A stretch of 45,594 nucleotides of DNA from Candidatus Phelpsiimicrobium noxiivivens. GTDB taxonomy: Bacteria > Omnitrophota > Gorgyraeia > Velamenicoccales > Velamenicoccaceae. Below are positions 8,138 to 16,330 of the stretch, piece after piece (the stretch's first letter is position 1; each line of letters starts with the position of its first letter). The position numbers were made by a program, and so were the translations under genes. The stretch covers positions 14,080-59,673 of the forward strand of contig MNVR01000031.1 in the NCBI GenBank assembly GCA_001873995.1. Direction: 5' to 3'. The notes beneath the pieces were generated by a model that worked only from the letters and a program-made list of their open reading frames with translations, was not told the DNA's origin and did no database searches.

Positions 8138-9279
8138 GCCAGAAAATCCTTAAGAGTGTTTTTACCGGTGAATTCTATATATGTTTTTATGCGTTCGCGA
8201 TATTCAGTTTGCGCGCGATAGAGCTCAGATACGCCTACCATGAAATCCTTTTCATTTAAATCCATCACAAGTCCCAGGCGTTGTCGCCGGATAAGATCGG
8301 CAACAGGGCCGACATAAGGCGAAACAATGACAGGCAGAAGATACTGCATATAATCATATATTTTAGCAGGCAGTGTTTTTGACGTATAGCTATCTTGTGT
8401 CGTTATTAGATTTATGCCGCAGAAACAATCAGATAGCGCGTCCTTAAAAGAATCGCGATCCAAAAAACCCGTGAATTCTATCACGTTGGTGAGCTTAAGC
8501 GCAGCCGCGAGTAGCTCAAGCTCAGGCGCCGGCAGGCCGATGATCTTCATCGAAATGCCGAATTCTTCTTTGAGTTTAGGCAAAAGACGCATAACCCAAT
8601 CCAGTCCTGAGTCATGCCGGACAGTGCCGATGAAGGCGATCTTGCGCGCTTGTTTTGTAGGCGTAAGGACAGCCGATTTTATCATAAGCCGGTTTTGAAA
8701 GATAACCTCATTGCGGCAGATCTCTTTTTTCCAAAATGTTTTGCGGGCTTTTGACATTGCTTCTGTGTAGTTGATCGTCAGATCGCTGTTACGGCAGGCT
8801 ATATAGTCAGCCCAAACAAAAACGATATTATTGCCTACGTAACTCCAGATCCCCCTCTTGGCAGCGCTGCCTGCCAGCCAGTCCCCTGGCAAGTAGATCA
8901 TTTTTTTAGCCAGGCCCAACCGCCGCAAAATTGAGGCCCAGGCGGCTACGTAGGTATTTTCAACAATGACACGTTTTGGGCGCCAGCGTGCCATAAGCAG
9001 CAGAAAGAGCCAGCCGATACGCGCGTAGTCAATTAAAAAAATAAGCGGGGATATCAGATAATCCAATTTCTTTTTATTCAGGCTGAAAAAATTAACGCTC
9101 AAATTGTTAAAATGACCATTCTTGGGCAAATTGATCGGATAGACTCCCTTCTGGTTGAACCCCAAAATAATAGATTGTTCACTAAAGCTCATGATATCCT
9201 GGCAGAAAACGGCCGTGTCAAATGAATCGACTTTGTAGGCCAGGACATCAACGTTAGCCCTTGGAGCTATTTTTGGCAT
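8134..9279 (-). CDS. GT-B fold glycosyltransferase (GT4-like)
   Basis: The 381-aa protein has a variable N-terminal acceptor domain and a C-terminal Rossmann half typical of GT4. The C-terminal features are KIAFIGTVRHDSGLDWVMRLLPKL, IEFTGFLDRDSF and the donor-site helix TLPAKIYDYMQYLLPVIVS. The classical E-x7-E pair is not obvious, so it is a divergent member. It would add one sugar at the cytoplasmic membrane face. It overlaps the upstream methyltransferase by 13 bp and the downstream membrane protein by 4 bp. The N-terminal segment around VIVENTYVAAWASILRRLGL is compatible with peripheral membrane binding. Confidence 0.82.
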   Translation of the reverse strand: MPKIAPRANVDVLAYKVDSFDTAVFCQDIMSFSEQSIILGFNQKGVYPINLPKNGHFNNLSVNFFSLNKKKLDYLISPLIFLIDYARIGWLFLLLMARWRPKRVIVENTYVAAWASILRRLGLAKKMIYLPGDWLAGSAAKRGIWSYVGNNIVFVWADYIACRNSDLTINYTEAMSKARKTFWKKEICRNEVIFQNRLMIKSAVLTPTKQARKIAFIGTVRHDSGLDWVMRLLPKLKEEFGISMKIIGLPAPELELLAAALKLTNVIEFTGFLDRDSFKDALSDCFCGINLITTQDSYTSKTLPAKIYDYMQYLLPVIVSPYVGPVADLIRRQRLGLVMDLNEKDFMVGVSELYRAQTEYRERIKTYIEFTGKNTLKDFLA

Positions 9280-9905
9280 TCTATGAGCATATTGTGATAG
9301 AGCGGTAGGTTAAAGAATTTATGTAATCCATAACCTCCCGTTAATCCATAAAAAAGCTTATGAGTTTTACGGATCTTAAAACCATGTTGGTTCAGTAATT
9401 TCTTTAATTCGGTGGCGGTGAATTCTCGGACATGGGCCGCGTAAGGATCCGAGTTGACAGTGGCGTCATTGGGGTAATATGGGAATTTACGCAAGCCCAA
9501 GAGTTGCAAAATCAGCCCCAACATGCGGTAGCGGTTCGGCGTGCCAATAATAAATATACCGCCAACTTTAATGACGCGATGTATCTCGTCGAGCATTTTT
9601 TGTGGCTGGCAGAGATGCTCTATCACATCGAATGAGAACGCGATATCAAATAAGTTTGACTCAAAAGGTAAGTCTGATCGCATGAAATCAAGTTCTTTAA
9701 AAGCTATTTTACCGGCTATACCTTTGTCGCGCCAGTCCATGCGGTCAACGCCGCAAATCTGACGATTAAATTCGTCAAAAATAATCGTTCGCGTACCCAC
9801 GCCACAACCGACATCCAAAAATAATTTTTTATCGCGATACTGATAAGAAAGTTCTTTTAGAGCTCTGCGTATACAATTTGTATGTTTAATGATGTTATTT
9901 TTCAT
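9267..9905 (-). CDS. Class I SAM-dependent methyltransferase
   Basis: The 212-aa protein carries motif I FLDVGCGVGTRT (residues 29-40), an acidic post-I residue in ICGVDRMDW, and NLFDIAFSFDVIEHLCQPQKML with GGIFIIGTPNRYRM, the Methyltransf_11 signature set. The GTPNRYRM and VREFTATELKKLL segments are frequent in methyltransferases of O-antigen clusters. The substrate is unknown, with a sugar hydroxyl most likely. ATG 9905 lies 29 bp from the upstream radical SAM gene, the widest gap in the whole window, and the 3' end overlaps the next GT by 13 bp. Confidence 0.87.
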   Translation of the reverse strand: MKNNIIKHTNCIRRALKELSYQYRDKKLFLDVGCGVGTRTIIFDEFNRQICGVDRMDWRDKGIAGKIAFKELDFMRSDLPFESNLFDIAFSFDVIEHLCQPQKMLDEIHRVIKVGGIFIIGTPNRYRMLGLILQLLGLRKFPYYPNDATVNSDPYAAHVREFTATELKKLLNQHGFKIRKTHKLFYGLTGGYGLHKFFNLPLYHNMLIECQK

Positions 9906-9934
9906 TATCTTATGTTAAAGAGCTTCAGCCGTGT

Positions 9935-11374
9935 TTAGGATAGCTGCCCTTTGGTCCCTCCGGTCGCGAATACATGGAGAGCGATCTTGAATAATTTGAT
10001 ATCTTCTTTGAATTTGTTGGGGATCAAGAACCAGGTTTTGATCCGGCGCAGGATCCAGGCAGGGCTTAAGTAAAAATTCATGTAGGTCTTCTTCTTGATA
10101 TCAATCAAATCCTTAAGGGTATAGCCTTCGGGGACAAATAGCGGCCACACATCCCTGAAGCCGCGCCCCATTTCTCCGCGGGCGTACCGATCTATAATAT
10201 CTTCATGGATTATTTTATTTTTTACGCAGTAATTAAATATTTCAGTTCCCGGCAATGGCATTGTGATGTGGATACCTATCATGTCAGCTCCCATCTTATT
10301 GCCGATGCGCGTCGTATCCATCATCTCTTTTTTTGTTTCTCCAGGAAAACCGACCATAAGAAATAGATTGGTCAGGATCCTCTCTTTCTTACAAACTGCA
10401 ATAGCCCGGGCGATTTGTTTATCGGTGGCCTGTTTTTTAATTACTTCATTTCTGACCCTTTCGTTGCCTGATTCAACACCAAAATAGACATCGGTGCATC
10501 CGGCGCGAGCCAGGGCCTTGGCAACTTCCTCGTCCATGGTATTGGCCCGAGTTGAGATGATCCACTTTGCATCTAGCTTTCTGTTAATGATCTCTTGACA
10601 AAAGGATAGCGTGTGTTCTTTACTGATCGTAAAACAATCATCTACAAAACTATAAAATCCGCGACACGTATCATAGATGGACTCCATTTCATCTATGACA
10701 TTTTTAGCGGAACGTATACGGACACGGCGGCCAATGGATGGAATACAACAAAAACTGCAGTGATAAGGGCAACCGCGGGAGCCCATGATACCTGCGGCCG
10801 GGACTTCGAATTTAAGCTGTTCTTCCCTGAGATATATCTTTGAGTTCATGAGGTGCCTGGCGGGAAAGGGTATGTCATCAAGATCCTCGGTTATTTCTCC
10901 CTGGAAAGTGCCTGAGATCCGCTCTCCTTTTTTAATTCGTCCTACAATATTTATAAAAGTCTTCTCTCCTTCTCCGACCACGCCGAAATCAAACATTTTA
11001 AACCGTTCCAAAAAAGTCGGGTCACAACATAAGTGGACGCCTCCTAAGCCCACAGGAATAGAATTTCCATATTTTTGCTTTATACTCTGAGCTAAAGCTA
11101 CGGCAGAGGGAATGCTAGTTGTCATGGAAGAAATACCGATGACTTTTGGCTTGATCATGTCGATCTCAAGCAGGATATCTTCTAAGGTCTTGCCTTCCGG
11201 TGCGACATCCATGATCGTGACAGAATGGCTCGCTTTTTCTAGACAAGCCGCCAGATAAAGAATCCCGAAGGGCTGGTAAGAGCGCTCATCGCCTCCGTGC
11301 CAGCGGAATTGTTCAATTTCAGACTTATCTCTATAGAGAATGATCGGCGCGTGGATCAGAAGAACATCACTCAT
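9935..11374 (-). CDS. B12-binding domain radical SAM protein
   Basis: The 479-aa protein has an N-terminal cobalamin-binding Rossmann domain (residues about 1-150: SYQPFGILYLAACLEK, KVIGISSMTTSIPSAV, GLGGVHLCCDP, FGVVGEGEKTF). A radical SAM TIM barrel follows, with C202-x3-C206-x2-C209 (GCPYHCSFCC) that binds the 4Fe-4S cluster. Later barrel motifs are DVYFGVESGNE and NLFLMVGFPGETKKEMMD. Members of this class perform C-methylation, ring contraction or other radical chemistry on unactivated carbons, generally cytoplasmic and oxygen-sensitive. A C-terminal helical tail of about 80 residues follows. It lies between two methyltransferase genes, beside a second protein of the same class. The reaction cannot be assigned. 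Confidence 0.93.
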   Translation of the reverse strand: MSDVLLIHAPIILYRDKSEIEQFRWHGGDERSYQPFGILYLAACLEKASHSVTIMDVAPEGKTLEDILLEIDMIKPKVIGISSMTTSIPSAVALAQSIKQKYGNSIPVGLGGVHLCCDPTFLERFKMFDFGVVGEGEKTFINIVGRIKKGERISGTFQGEITEDLDDIPFPARHLMNSKIYLREEQLKFEVPAAGIMGSRGCPYHCSFCCIPSIGRRVRIRSAKNVIDEMESIYDTCRGFYSFVDDCFTISKEHTLSFCQEIINRKLDAKWIISTRANTMDEEVAKALARAGCTDVYFGVESGNERVRNEVIKKQATDKQIARAIAVCKKERILTNLFLMVGFPGETKKEMMDTTRIGNKMGADMIGIHITMPLPGTEIFNYCVKNKIIHEDIIDRYARGEMGRGFRDVWPLFVPEGYTLKDLIDIKKKTYMNFYLSPAWILRRIKTWFLIPNKFKEDIKLFKIALHVFATGGTKGQLS

Positions 11375-11392
11375 TTGTACCTTTTTTTCATA

Positions 11393-12271
11393 TTAAGGTC
11401 TCATTTTTGTGCAAACAAACATCAGTGTTTCGCGGCTTAGTATTTTCAACGGGATATAGAACGGCAAGGCCAAAATCTTCCATACCAGTATACGCAAACT
11501 CCAAAATAAATCCAGCGGATAATCAAAAAATGAATTGACTGCGCAAGCGATATTAAAACCGAATTCATCAAGAAGTTTTTTCATGGAATTTTGGTTGTAA
11601 AGAATAATATGCCTAGGTGAATCCAGATGGAACCATCGGCTTTGACCGACTTTAAATCCAAGGCTTGCCGTGTTGGGGGTCGCGATCACCAATACCCCAG
11701 TATCTTTTAGAATACGCCTAATCTCTGTAAGCATCTCTTTCGGAGCCTGGAGATGTTCAATAACATGCCATAAGGTGATAATATCGAAAGATCTATCCTC
11801 AAAATGAATTTGTTTGAGTCCTTGGTTGTAAACATGGATATTCTTTTGTTGGCAGATGGCGTAACCTTGCGGGTTGATCTCGATGCCATGAGTTTCATAT
11901 ATGTCTTTATTCAAAAAACCCAAGAAGTCGCCTCGACCGCAGCCAACATCAAGGATCCTGAGCTTTCCGTTTTCCTTATTATTCAGGCATTTAAGAATGC
12001 TACTCTCTTTTTGCTGGAACGAGAACCTGTTGAGCCATTCAAGCGGGATCTTGATCCATCCCAATTCCTGCGCTTCATTGTAATAGTTTTTAGGGTAATA
12101 CTTCTTGTAATAGGTATCATTTACGATAACATTGGACAAGAAAAAAACTCCGCACTCAGCGCAACGGTAGAGCTCAAAGTGATCCTGAGCATCAAAGACA
12201 TGCCTTCCATGCACATTACCGGTATCGAATTGTTTTATGGAGTTTTGTGTATCACAAAGGGGACATTTCAT
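11393..12271 (-). CDS. Zinc-ribbon methyltransferase
   Basis: The 292-aa protein opens with a zinc-ribbon-like module: C3-x2-C6 (MKCPLCD) and C37-x2-C40 (YRCAECGVFF). A class I methyltransferase follows, with motif I RILDVGCGRGDFL (residues 105-117), a motif IV region SFDIITLWHVIEHLQAPKEML and VLVIATPNTAS. This zinc-ribbon plus Methyltransf_23 build is common among O-antigen and exopolysaccharide methyltransferases of environmental bacteria. A hydrophobic C-terminal patch (LVWKILALPFYIPLKIL) suggests membrane association. It is sandwiched between two B12/radical SAM genes (18 bp and 6 bp away), so the three may act on the same substrate. The target atom is unknown. Confidence 0.88.
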   Translation of the reverse strand: MKCPLCDTQNSIKQFDTGNVHGRHVFDAQDHFELYRCAECGVFFLSNVIVNDTYYKKYYPKNYYNEAQELGWIKIPLEWLNRFSFQQKESSILKCLNNKENGKLRILDVGCGRGDFLGFLNKDIYETHGIEINPQGYAICQQKNIHVYNQGLKQIHFEDRSFDIITLWHVIEHLQAPKEMLTEIRRILKDTGVLVIATPNTASLGFKVGQSRWFHLDSPRHIILYNQNSMKKLLDEFGFNIACAVNSFFDYPLDLFWSLRILVWKILALPFYIPLKILSRETLMFVCTKMRP

Positions 12272-12277
12272 AAAGAT

Positions 12278-13780
12278 TTAAAATTTCTGGAGTATAAATT
12301 CTTTGATAAGAAATTGAAATTGGCGGACATAGTCTATTTTTCTTTTTGAGAATATCAGACATTTGATGTATTTCAAGTCAAAATATATAGCTAAGTTTGG
12401 AATGATCTTGTTGTACTTCTTCATAGTTTTTGGGCCCCATTGCCCCAAGTTAATCGCATGCTTGGCAAATTTGAACTTCTGAGGGTCTGCCGCCATTAAT
12501 TTTGCGGGGTCTCCCATAAGCCGCGGATAATCTTCACGCTTTAAGCTAAAACAGGCCTCATCGAATATCTCGCAACCGGGATAAGGCGTAAATACATTAA
12601 TAGAAATTATGTTTGGCTTGATGGACTTAATAAGCGTGATAATGTCTCCTAAGTCTTCTTCGGTCTCTCCTGGAGTATTGACGAGTAGATTCGCGAATGT
12701 TCTGATACCCAGATGGTGACAATTATTAAATGTATCCTTAATTTGAGCAATAGTGGTACCTTTTTTAAGAGCGCGCAAAGCTTCATCGCTTCCTTTTTCA
12801 ACGCCAAAATCTATCTGCACGCATCCAGCTAAGCGCATAGCCTTTAGCATAGCGTAGTCAACAGTGTTTACCTTAGAGGAACAGCCCCAAACAAGATGGG
12901 ATCTATTCTTAACAAGCAGTTCGCAAAAGGCAAAGACATTTTCTTTTTTAAGCGTAAAAAGATCATCAATAAAATAAAAAGCGTCAATTGCGAATTTCTC
13001 ACTTAATGTTTTTATCTCATTATAAAGAGACTCCGGAGAACGGAGCCTTACAAATTGCTTTATGCCATGATGTTCTCGTAGTTTTTTTGAGACACAAAAA
13101 GAGCACGAGGAGGGACATCCGCGAGAGGAAGAAATATAGAAGCTTCTTGAAAAAACACCCCGTATCGCGTAGGGGGATGCAGTAGTGTAGAAATTCATAT
13201 CCAGATCTCTATAATCGGGGTCCGATATTTCATCAAGGTCTTTAACCAAAGGCCTATTTTTCGTGACTACGATCCTAAGGGACGATTTATCAAAAAAACC
13301 GATACCGTCAATACATGAATAATCAGATTTACCTGATCTAATCGCGCGAACAAGCTCTAGAAGCGTTAACTCACCCTCTCCTACCACAACAAAATCTATC
13401 AACGAATCTGGCCCTAATAAGTCTTGCGGATAAAGTGTTGGATGAATTCCGCCAACAATAATGGTAGCGTCAGGCTTAACAATCCTTATCTTTTTAGCCA
13501 ATTGTTCTACCTCATAGATCTCAGGCGTATAGCAAGTTATTCCTATTATGTCCGTAGGCAAGTCTTTAACGCGGCTAATAATGCTGTCTGTTATTAAATT
13601 TAAAAGATTGGATCTGTTGGTGACAAATTTTTTGTCCCTTATCTGATCTTTAAGCGTCTCGTCAATGATCCTAGTGTCTTCTCCGTTTTTTTTCAGATAG
13701 CCGGAAAGATACATAAGCGCCATAGGCGGCCTGTAATGATTTATTACTCGAGACGGTGGCGAAATTAATGTCGTTATCAT
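12278..13780 (-). CDS. B12-binding domain radical SAM protein
   Basis: The 500-aa protein has an N-terminal B12-binding domain (MALMYLSGYLKKNGED, DIIGITCYTPEIYEV, IIVGGIHPTLYP, FVVVGEGELTLLEL). The radical SAM core has C222-x3-C226-x2-C229 (GCPSSCSFC), and the barrel continues with IDAFYFIDDLFTL, QIDFGVEKGSDEAL and FANLLVNTPGETEEDLG. The family uses a 5'-deoxyadenosyl radical together with cobalamin, often to methylate carbon. It is related to but distinct from the neighbour at 9.9 kb. Its TGA overlaps nothing downstream (6 bp gap). ATG 13780 overlaps the upstream GT stop as ATGA, implying coupled translation. The substrate is unknown. Confidence 0.93.
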   Translation of the reverse strand: MITTLISPPSRVINHYRPPMALMYLSGYLKKNGEDTRIIDETLKDQIRDKKFVTNRSNLLNLITDSIISRVKDLPTDIIGITCYTPEIYEVEQLAKKIRIVKPDATIIVGGIHPTLYPQDLLGPDSLIDFVVVGEGELTLLELVRAIRSGKSDYSCIDGIGFFDKSSLRIVVTKNRPLVKDLDEISDPDYRDLDMNFYTTASPYAIRGVFSRSFYISSSRGCPSSCSFCVSKKLREHHGIKQFVRLRSPESLYNEIKTLSEKFAIDAFYFIDDLFTLKKENVFAFCELLVKNRSHLVWGCSSKVNTVDYAMLKAMRLAGCVQIDFGVEKGSDEALRALKKGTTIAQIKDTFNNCHHLGIRTFANLLVNTPGETEEDLGDIITLIKSIKPNIISINVFTPYPGCEIFDEACFSLKREDYPRLMGDPAKLMAADPQKFKFAKHAINLGQWGPKTMKKYNKIIPNLAIYFDLKYIKCLIFSKRKIDYVRQFQFLIKEFILQKF

Positions 13781-15003
13781 TTTGTCAGGCCGAGTAACTC
13801 CATTTTATTTAAAATTTCATGCGCGCGCTTATTCCAATCCCACTCCTGTACAATATAATCCCGAGCTTCTTTCCCCTTTTGAACATAGTACTCGTTATTG
13901 TTCAAAAGTTTTAATATCGCATTCGCGAAGGCTAAATAGTCACCTATCGGCGCCTTGTCCATCCCTCTGGAGTAGTATGTTTTTAACGCCTCCAGATCAA
14001 AGCCCACCGCGGGCAGGCCCCACGCCATGGCTTCTGCCGCTGCCATACCGCCACTATCAAAAGTCGCTGGATGAACAACAATTTTACTTTGTTTGAATAT
14101 CTTAAATTTATCTTCTCCATCTAAAAAACCAAAAAGCACGATATTATTACTCAATCCGTTCTCCTCAATTTTTTTACGCACTTCATCTTCCAGCGGGCCA
14201 TTACCTATCATAGCAAGTTTCGCGCCCGGTACTTTTCTGACTACCTCTTTCCAGATATCTATTAAGGCAAGGACTCCTTTTTGCGGGTGGAATCTACCTA
14301 CAAAGCAGGCACTGTAGATTTTATTTTTAGAAAAGATCATGTATGAAGATGAAAGGTAGTCCGAAGATGGCCGCAGGTCTACCCCGCCTTTTATGACAAT
14401 GATCTTTGAAGCAGGACGATTTTTTGTGACAAACTTTATCACATCAGGTTCTGATGTAACAAAAACGAGATCCGCGTAACGCTTGATCATCCAATAGGCG
14501 AGTCTTTGAGATAGCCAATAAAGGAACCCTCTGAAAAAATCCCTTCCCTTATATGGGGAGTCTTTTTGCCACGGCGCAGGAGCAAAAAGAAAAAAGCCGG
14601 CTATCCAAATGGATCGACGGTTGAATATTTTTATGATAAAAGCGGGAATCGAGTCTGGATAAAAGTCAGAAACGGAATAGATCAGAGGTAAACCTTGGAA
14701 TAATCTTTTATTGCGAAAGACGAAAGATACCCCGCGAAATAGCTTGATAATAAAATTTTTTAAAATTGACCTAAGAGTAAAAACATTATCCTTTGTAAAA
14801 CCCAAAGAGTCTGAAGTTTTTAAGTACGTGATGTCAAAAAGGCCCTCTCTTTTGCTTACAGTAATGGCTTCTTCTGTTCCAATAAACGTTAGATCAGCGT
14901 TCTTTTTCCAGTTTCGCGCTAATTCTATAAAAATCCTATCTCCACCGCTCAAACCCCAATCGCCAATATGATTATTAGCGATAAAAAAAATCTTATTAGT
15001 CAT
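13777..15003 (-). CDS. Glycosyltransferase family 4
   Basis: The 408-aa GT-B protein begins with a glycine-rich acceptor loop (IGDWGLSGGDRIFIELARNW). The C-terminal donor half has SACFVGRFHPQKGVLALIDIW, KLAMIGNGPLEDEVRKKI and the E-x7-E-type region HPATFDSGGMAAAEAMAWGLPAVGFD, which is diagnostic of GT4. It would extend the lipid-linked glycan in the cytoplasm. A hydrophobic stretch near residues 120-145 (IPAFIIKIFNRRSIWIAGFFLF) suggests membrane association. It lies 10 bp after rfbH and so directly follows the CDP-dideoxysugar block, making it a candidate, by position only, for the transferase that uses that sugar. Confidence 0.88.
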   Translation of the reverse strand: MTNKIFFIANNHIGDWGLSGGDRIFIELARNWKKNADLTFIGTEEAITVSKREGLFDITYLKTSDSLGFTKDNVFTLRSILKNFIIKLFRGVSFVFRNKRLFQGLPLIYSVSDFYPDSIPAFIIKIFNRRSIWIAGFFLFAPAPWQKDSPYKGRDFFRGFLYWLSQRLAYWMIKRYADLVFVTSEPDVIKFVTKNRPASKIIVIKGGVDLRPSSDYLSSSYMIFSKNKIYSACFVGRFHPQKGVLALIDIWKEVVRKVPGAKLAMIGNGPLEDEVRKKIEENGLSNNIVLFGFLDGEDKFKIFKQSKIVVHPATFDSGGMAAAEAMAWGLPAVGFDLEALKTYYSRGMDKAPIGDYLAFANAILKLLNNNEYYVQKGKEARDYIVQEWDWNKRAHEILNKMELLGLTK

Positions 15004-15013
15004 AGGAAAAATC

Positions 15014-16330
15014 TTAAGAATATTTTTTTAAAAATGAGTCAAAGGCCTTAATAATGGACTCCCTCATTTCTTTCGTGATACCTGGATAAACACCAATCCA
15101 GAATAGATCATTCATGACTAAATCCGTATTGTTTAGTCTATCAACGATACGGCACCGTATATGCCGGTACGCGGGTTGCCGAAGAAGATTTCCACCGAAA
15201 AGCATCCGAGTCGCTATGCGTTTCCCCTCCAAAAACTTAACAATATCATTTCTTGTGAATGGCGCGTCCTTCCTGACCATTAGAGGAAAACCAAACCAGC
15301 TTGGGCTCGCATTTTTAGTAGCTTTCGGTAAAATAAAATATTCTTCATAGCGTTTAAGATGACGATAAAGAAAATCAAAATTCATTTTTCTTATCCTAAT
15401 AAAATGAGGCATTTTTTTTAGCTGCGTACAGCCGACAGCAGCCTGCATATCCGTTGCTTTTAAGTTGTAGCCGATATGAGAATAGACATATTTGTGGTCA
15501 TATCCCGGTGGTAACGAACCGAATTGTTGAGCGAACCTCTTGTCACAGGTGTTATCGTGTCCGGGAGCGCACCAGCAATCTCTTCCCCAATCCCTCAAAG
15601 ATGAAATGATACGCCGTAAAAGAGGATCATTTGTTAGAACGGCGCCGCCTTCACCCATTGTCATGTGATGGGCAGGATAGAAACTGGATGTTGAAATATG
15701 CCCAAAAGTCCCGGTATGCCTGCCCCGATAAATTGAACCCAGCGCATCGCAGTTATCTTCAATAAACCACAGCTTATGCTTATTTGCTATTTTTACGATC
15801 TTATCCAGATCTATAGGATTACCAAGCGTATGGGCAACAAAGATCGCTTTTGTTTTATTTGTTATGGCTTTTTCTATTCTTTCAACTTGAATATTATAAG
15901 TCCCTAATTCCACATCAATAAAGACAGGAATAAGCCGATTCTGAATGATCGGATTGAGGGTCGTAGGAAATCCACAGGCTGTGGTGATAACTTCATCCCC
16001 TTCTTTTAACCGCCTATTTTTTAGAAGAGGCGATGTTAGGGAAGTTATAGCCAAAAGATTAGCAGAAGAACCTGAATTAACAAGAAGACAGTATTTTATG
16101 CCTAAAAACTTGGCAAAATCTTTCTCAAATTGTGCGGCATATTTGCCTGCTGTCAGCCAGAAATCCAAAGAAGCGTCAACAAGATTAATGATCTCTTTTT
16201 CATCATAGACCCTGCCGGCATAATTCAAAAAAGACTTTCCAGGAACAAATTGTTCTGTCTTCTTTTTTAAAGCGTGCAGTTGCCTGACAGCTGCGTGGAT
16301 CTTTTTTCGAATGTTACTTTCTGATTTCAT
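15014..16330 (-). CDS. rfbH: CDP-6-deoxy-L-threo-D-glycero-4-hexulose 3-dehydrase (E1, RfbH/DdhC)
   Basis: The 438-aa protein matches the known length of RfbH/AscC. It is a PMP-dependent, iron-sulfur member of the DegT fold that removes the C3 hydroxyl of CDP-4-keto-6-deoxyglucose. The PLP lysine is replaced by His (H221 in SFYPAHHMTMGEGG), as in E1. The four cysteines C194, C252, C254 and C262 follow C-x57-C-x1-C-x7-C, exactly the spacing known for the E1 2Fe-2S cluster. Its usual reductase partner E3 (DdhD) is not in the window. It overlaps the YerE-like gene by 4 bp (ATGA) and sits with rfbF and rfbG, which strongly supports the CDP-3,6-dideoxyhexose assignment. Confidence 0.96.
   Translation of the reverse strand: MKSESNIRKKIHAAVRQLHALKKKTEQFVPGKSFLNYAGRVYDEKEIINLVDASLDFWLTAGKYAAQFEKDFAKFLGIKYCLLVNSGSSANLLAITSLTSPLLKNRRLKEGDEVITTACGFPTTLNPIIQNRLIPVFIDVELGTYNIQVERIEKAITNKTKAIFVAHTLGNPIDLDKIVKIANKHKLWFIEDNCDALGSIYRGRHTGTFGHISTSSFYPAHHMTMGEGGAVLTNDPLLRRIISSLRDWGRDCWCAPGHDNTCDKRFAQQFGSLPPGYDHKYVYSHIGYNLKATDMQAAVGCTQLKKMPHFIRIRKMNFDFLYRHLKRYEEYFILPKATKNASPSWFGFPLMVRKDAPFTRNDIVKFLEGKRIATRMLFGGNLLRQPAYRHIRCRIVDRLNNTDLVMNDLFWIGVYPGITKEMRESIIKAFDSFLKKYS

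Noticed and set aside
11804-12349. Plus-strand open frame of 181 codons spanning the junction of two minus-strand genes
   Set aside because: It covers the ends of the zinc-ribbon methyltransferase and the radical SAM gene in antisense; no motif and no plausible ribosome site.
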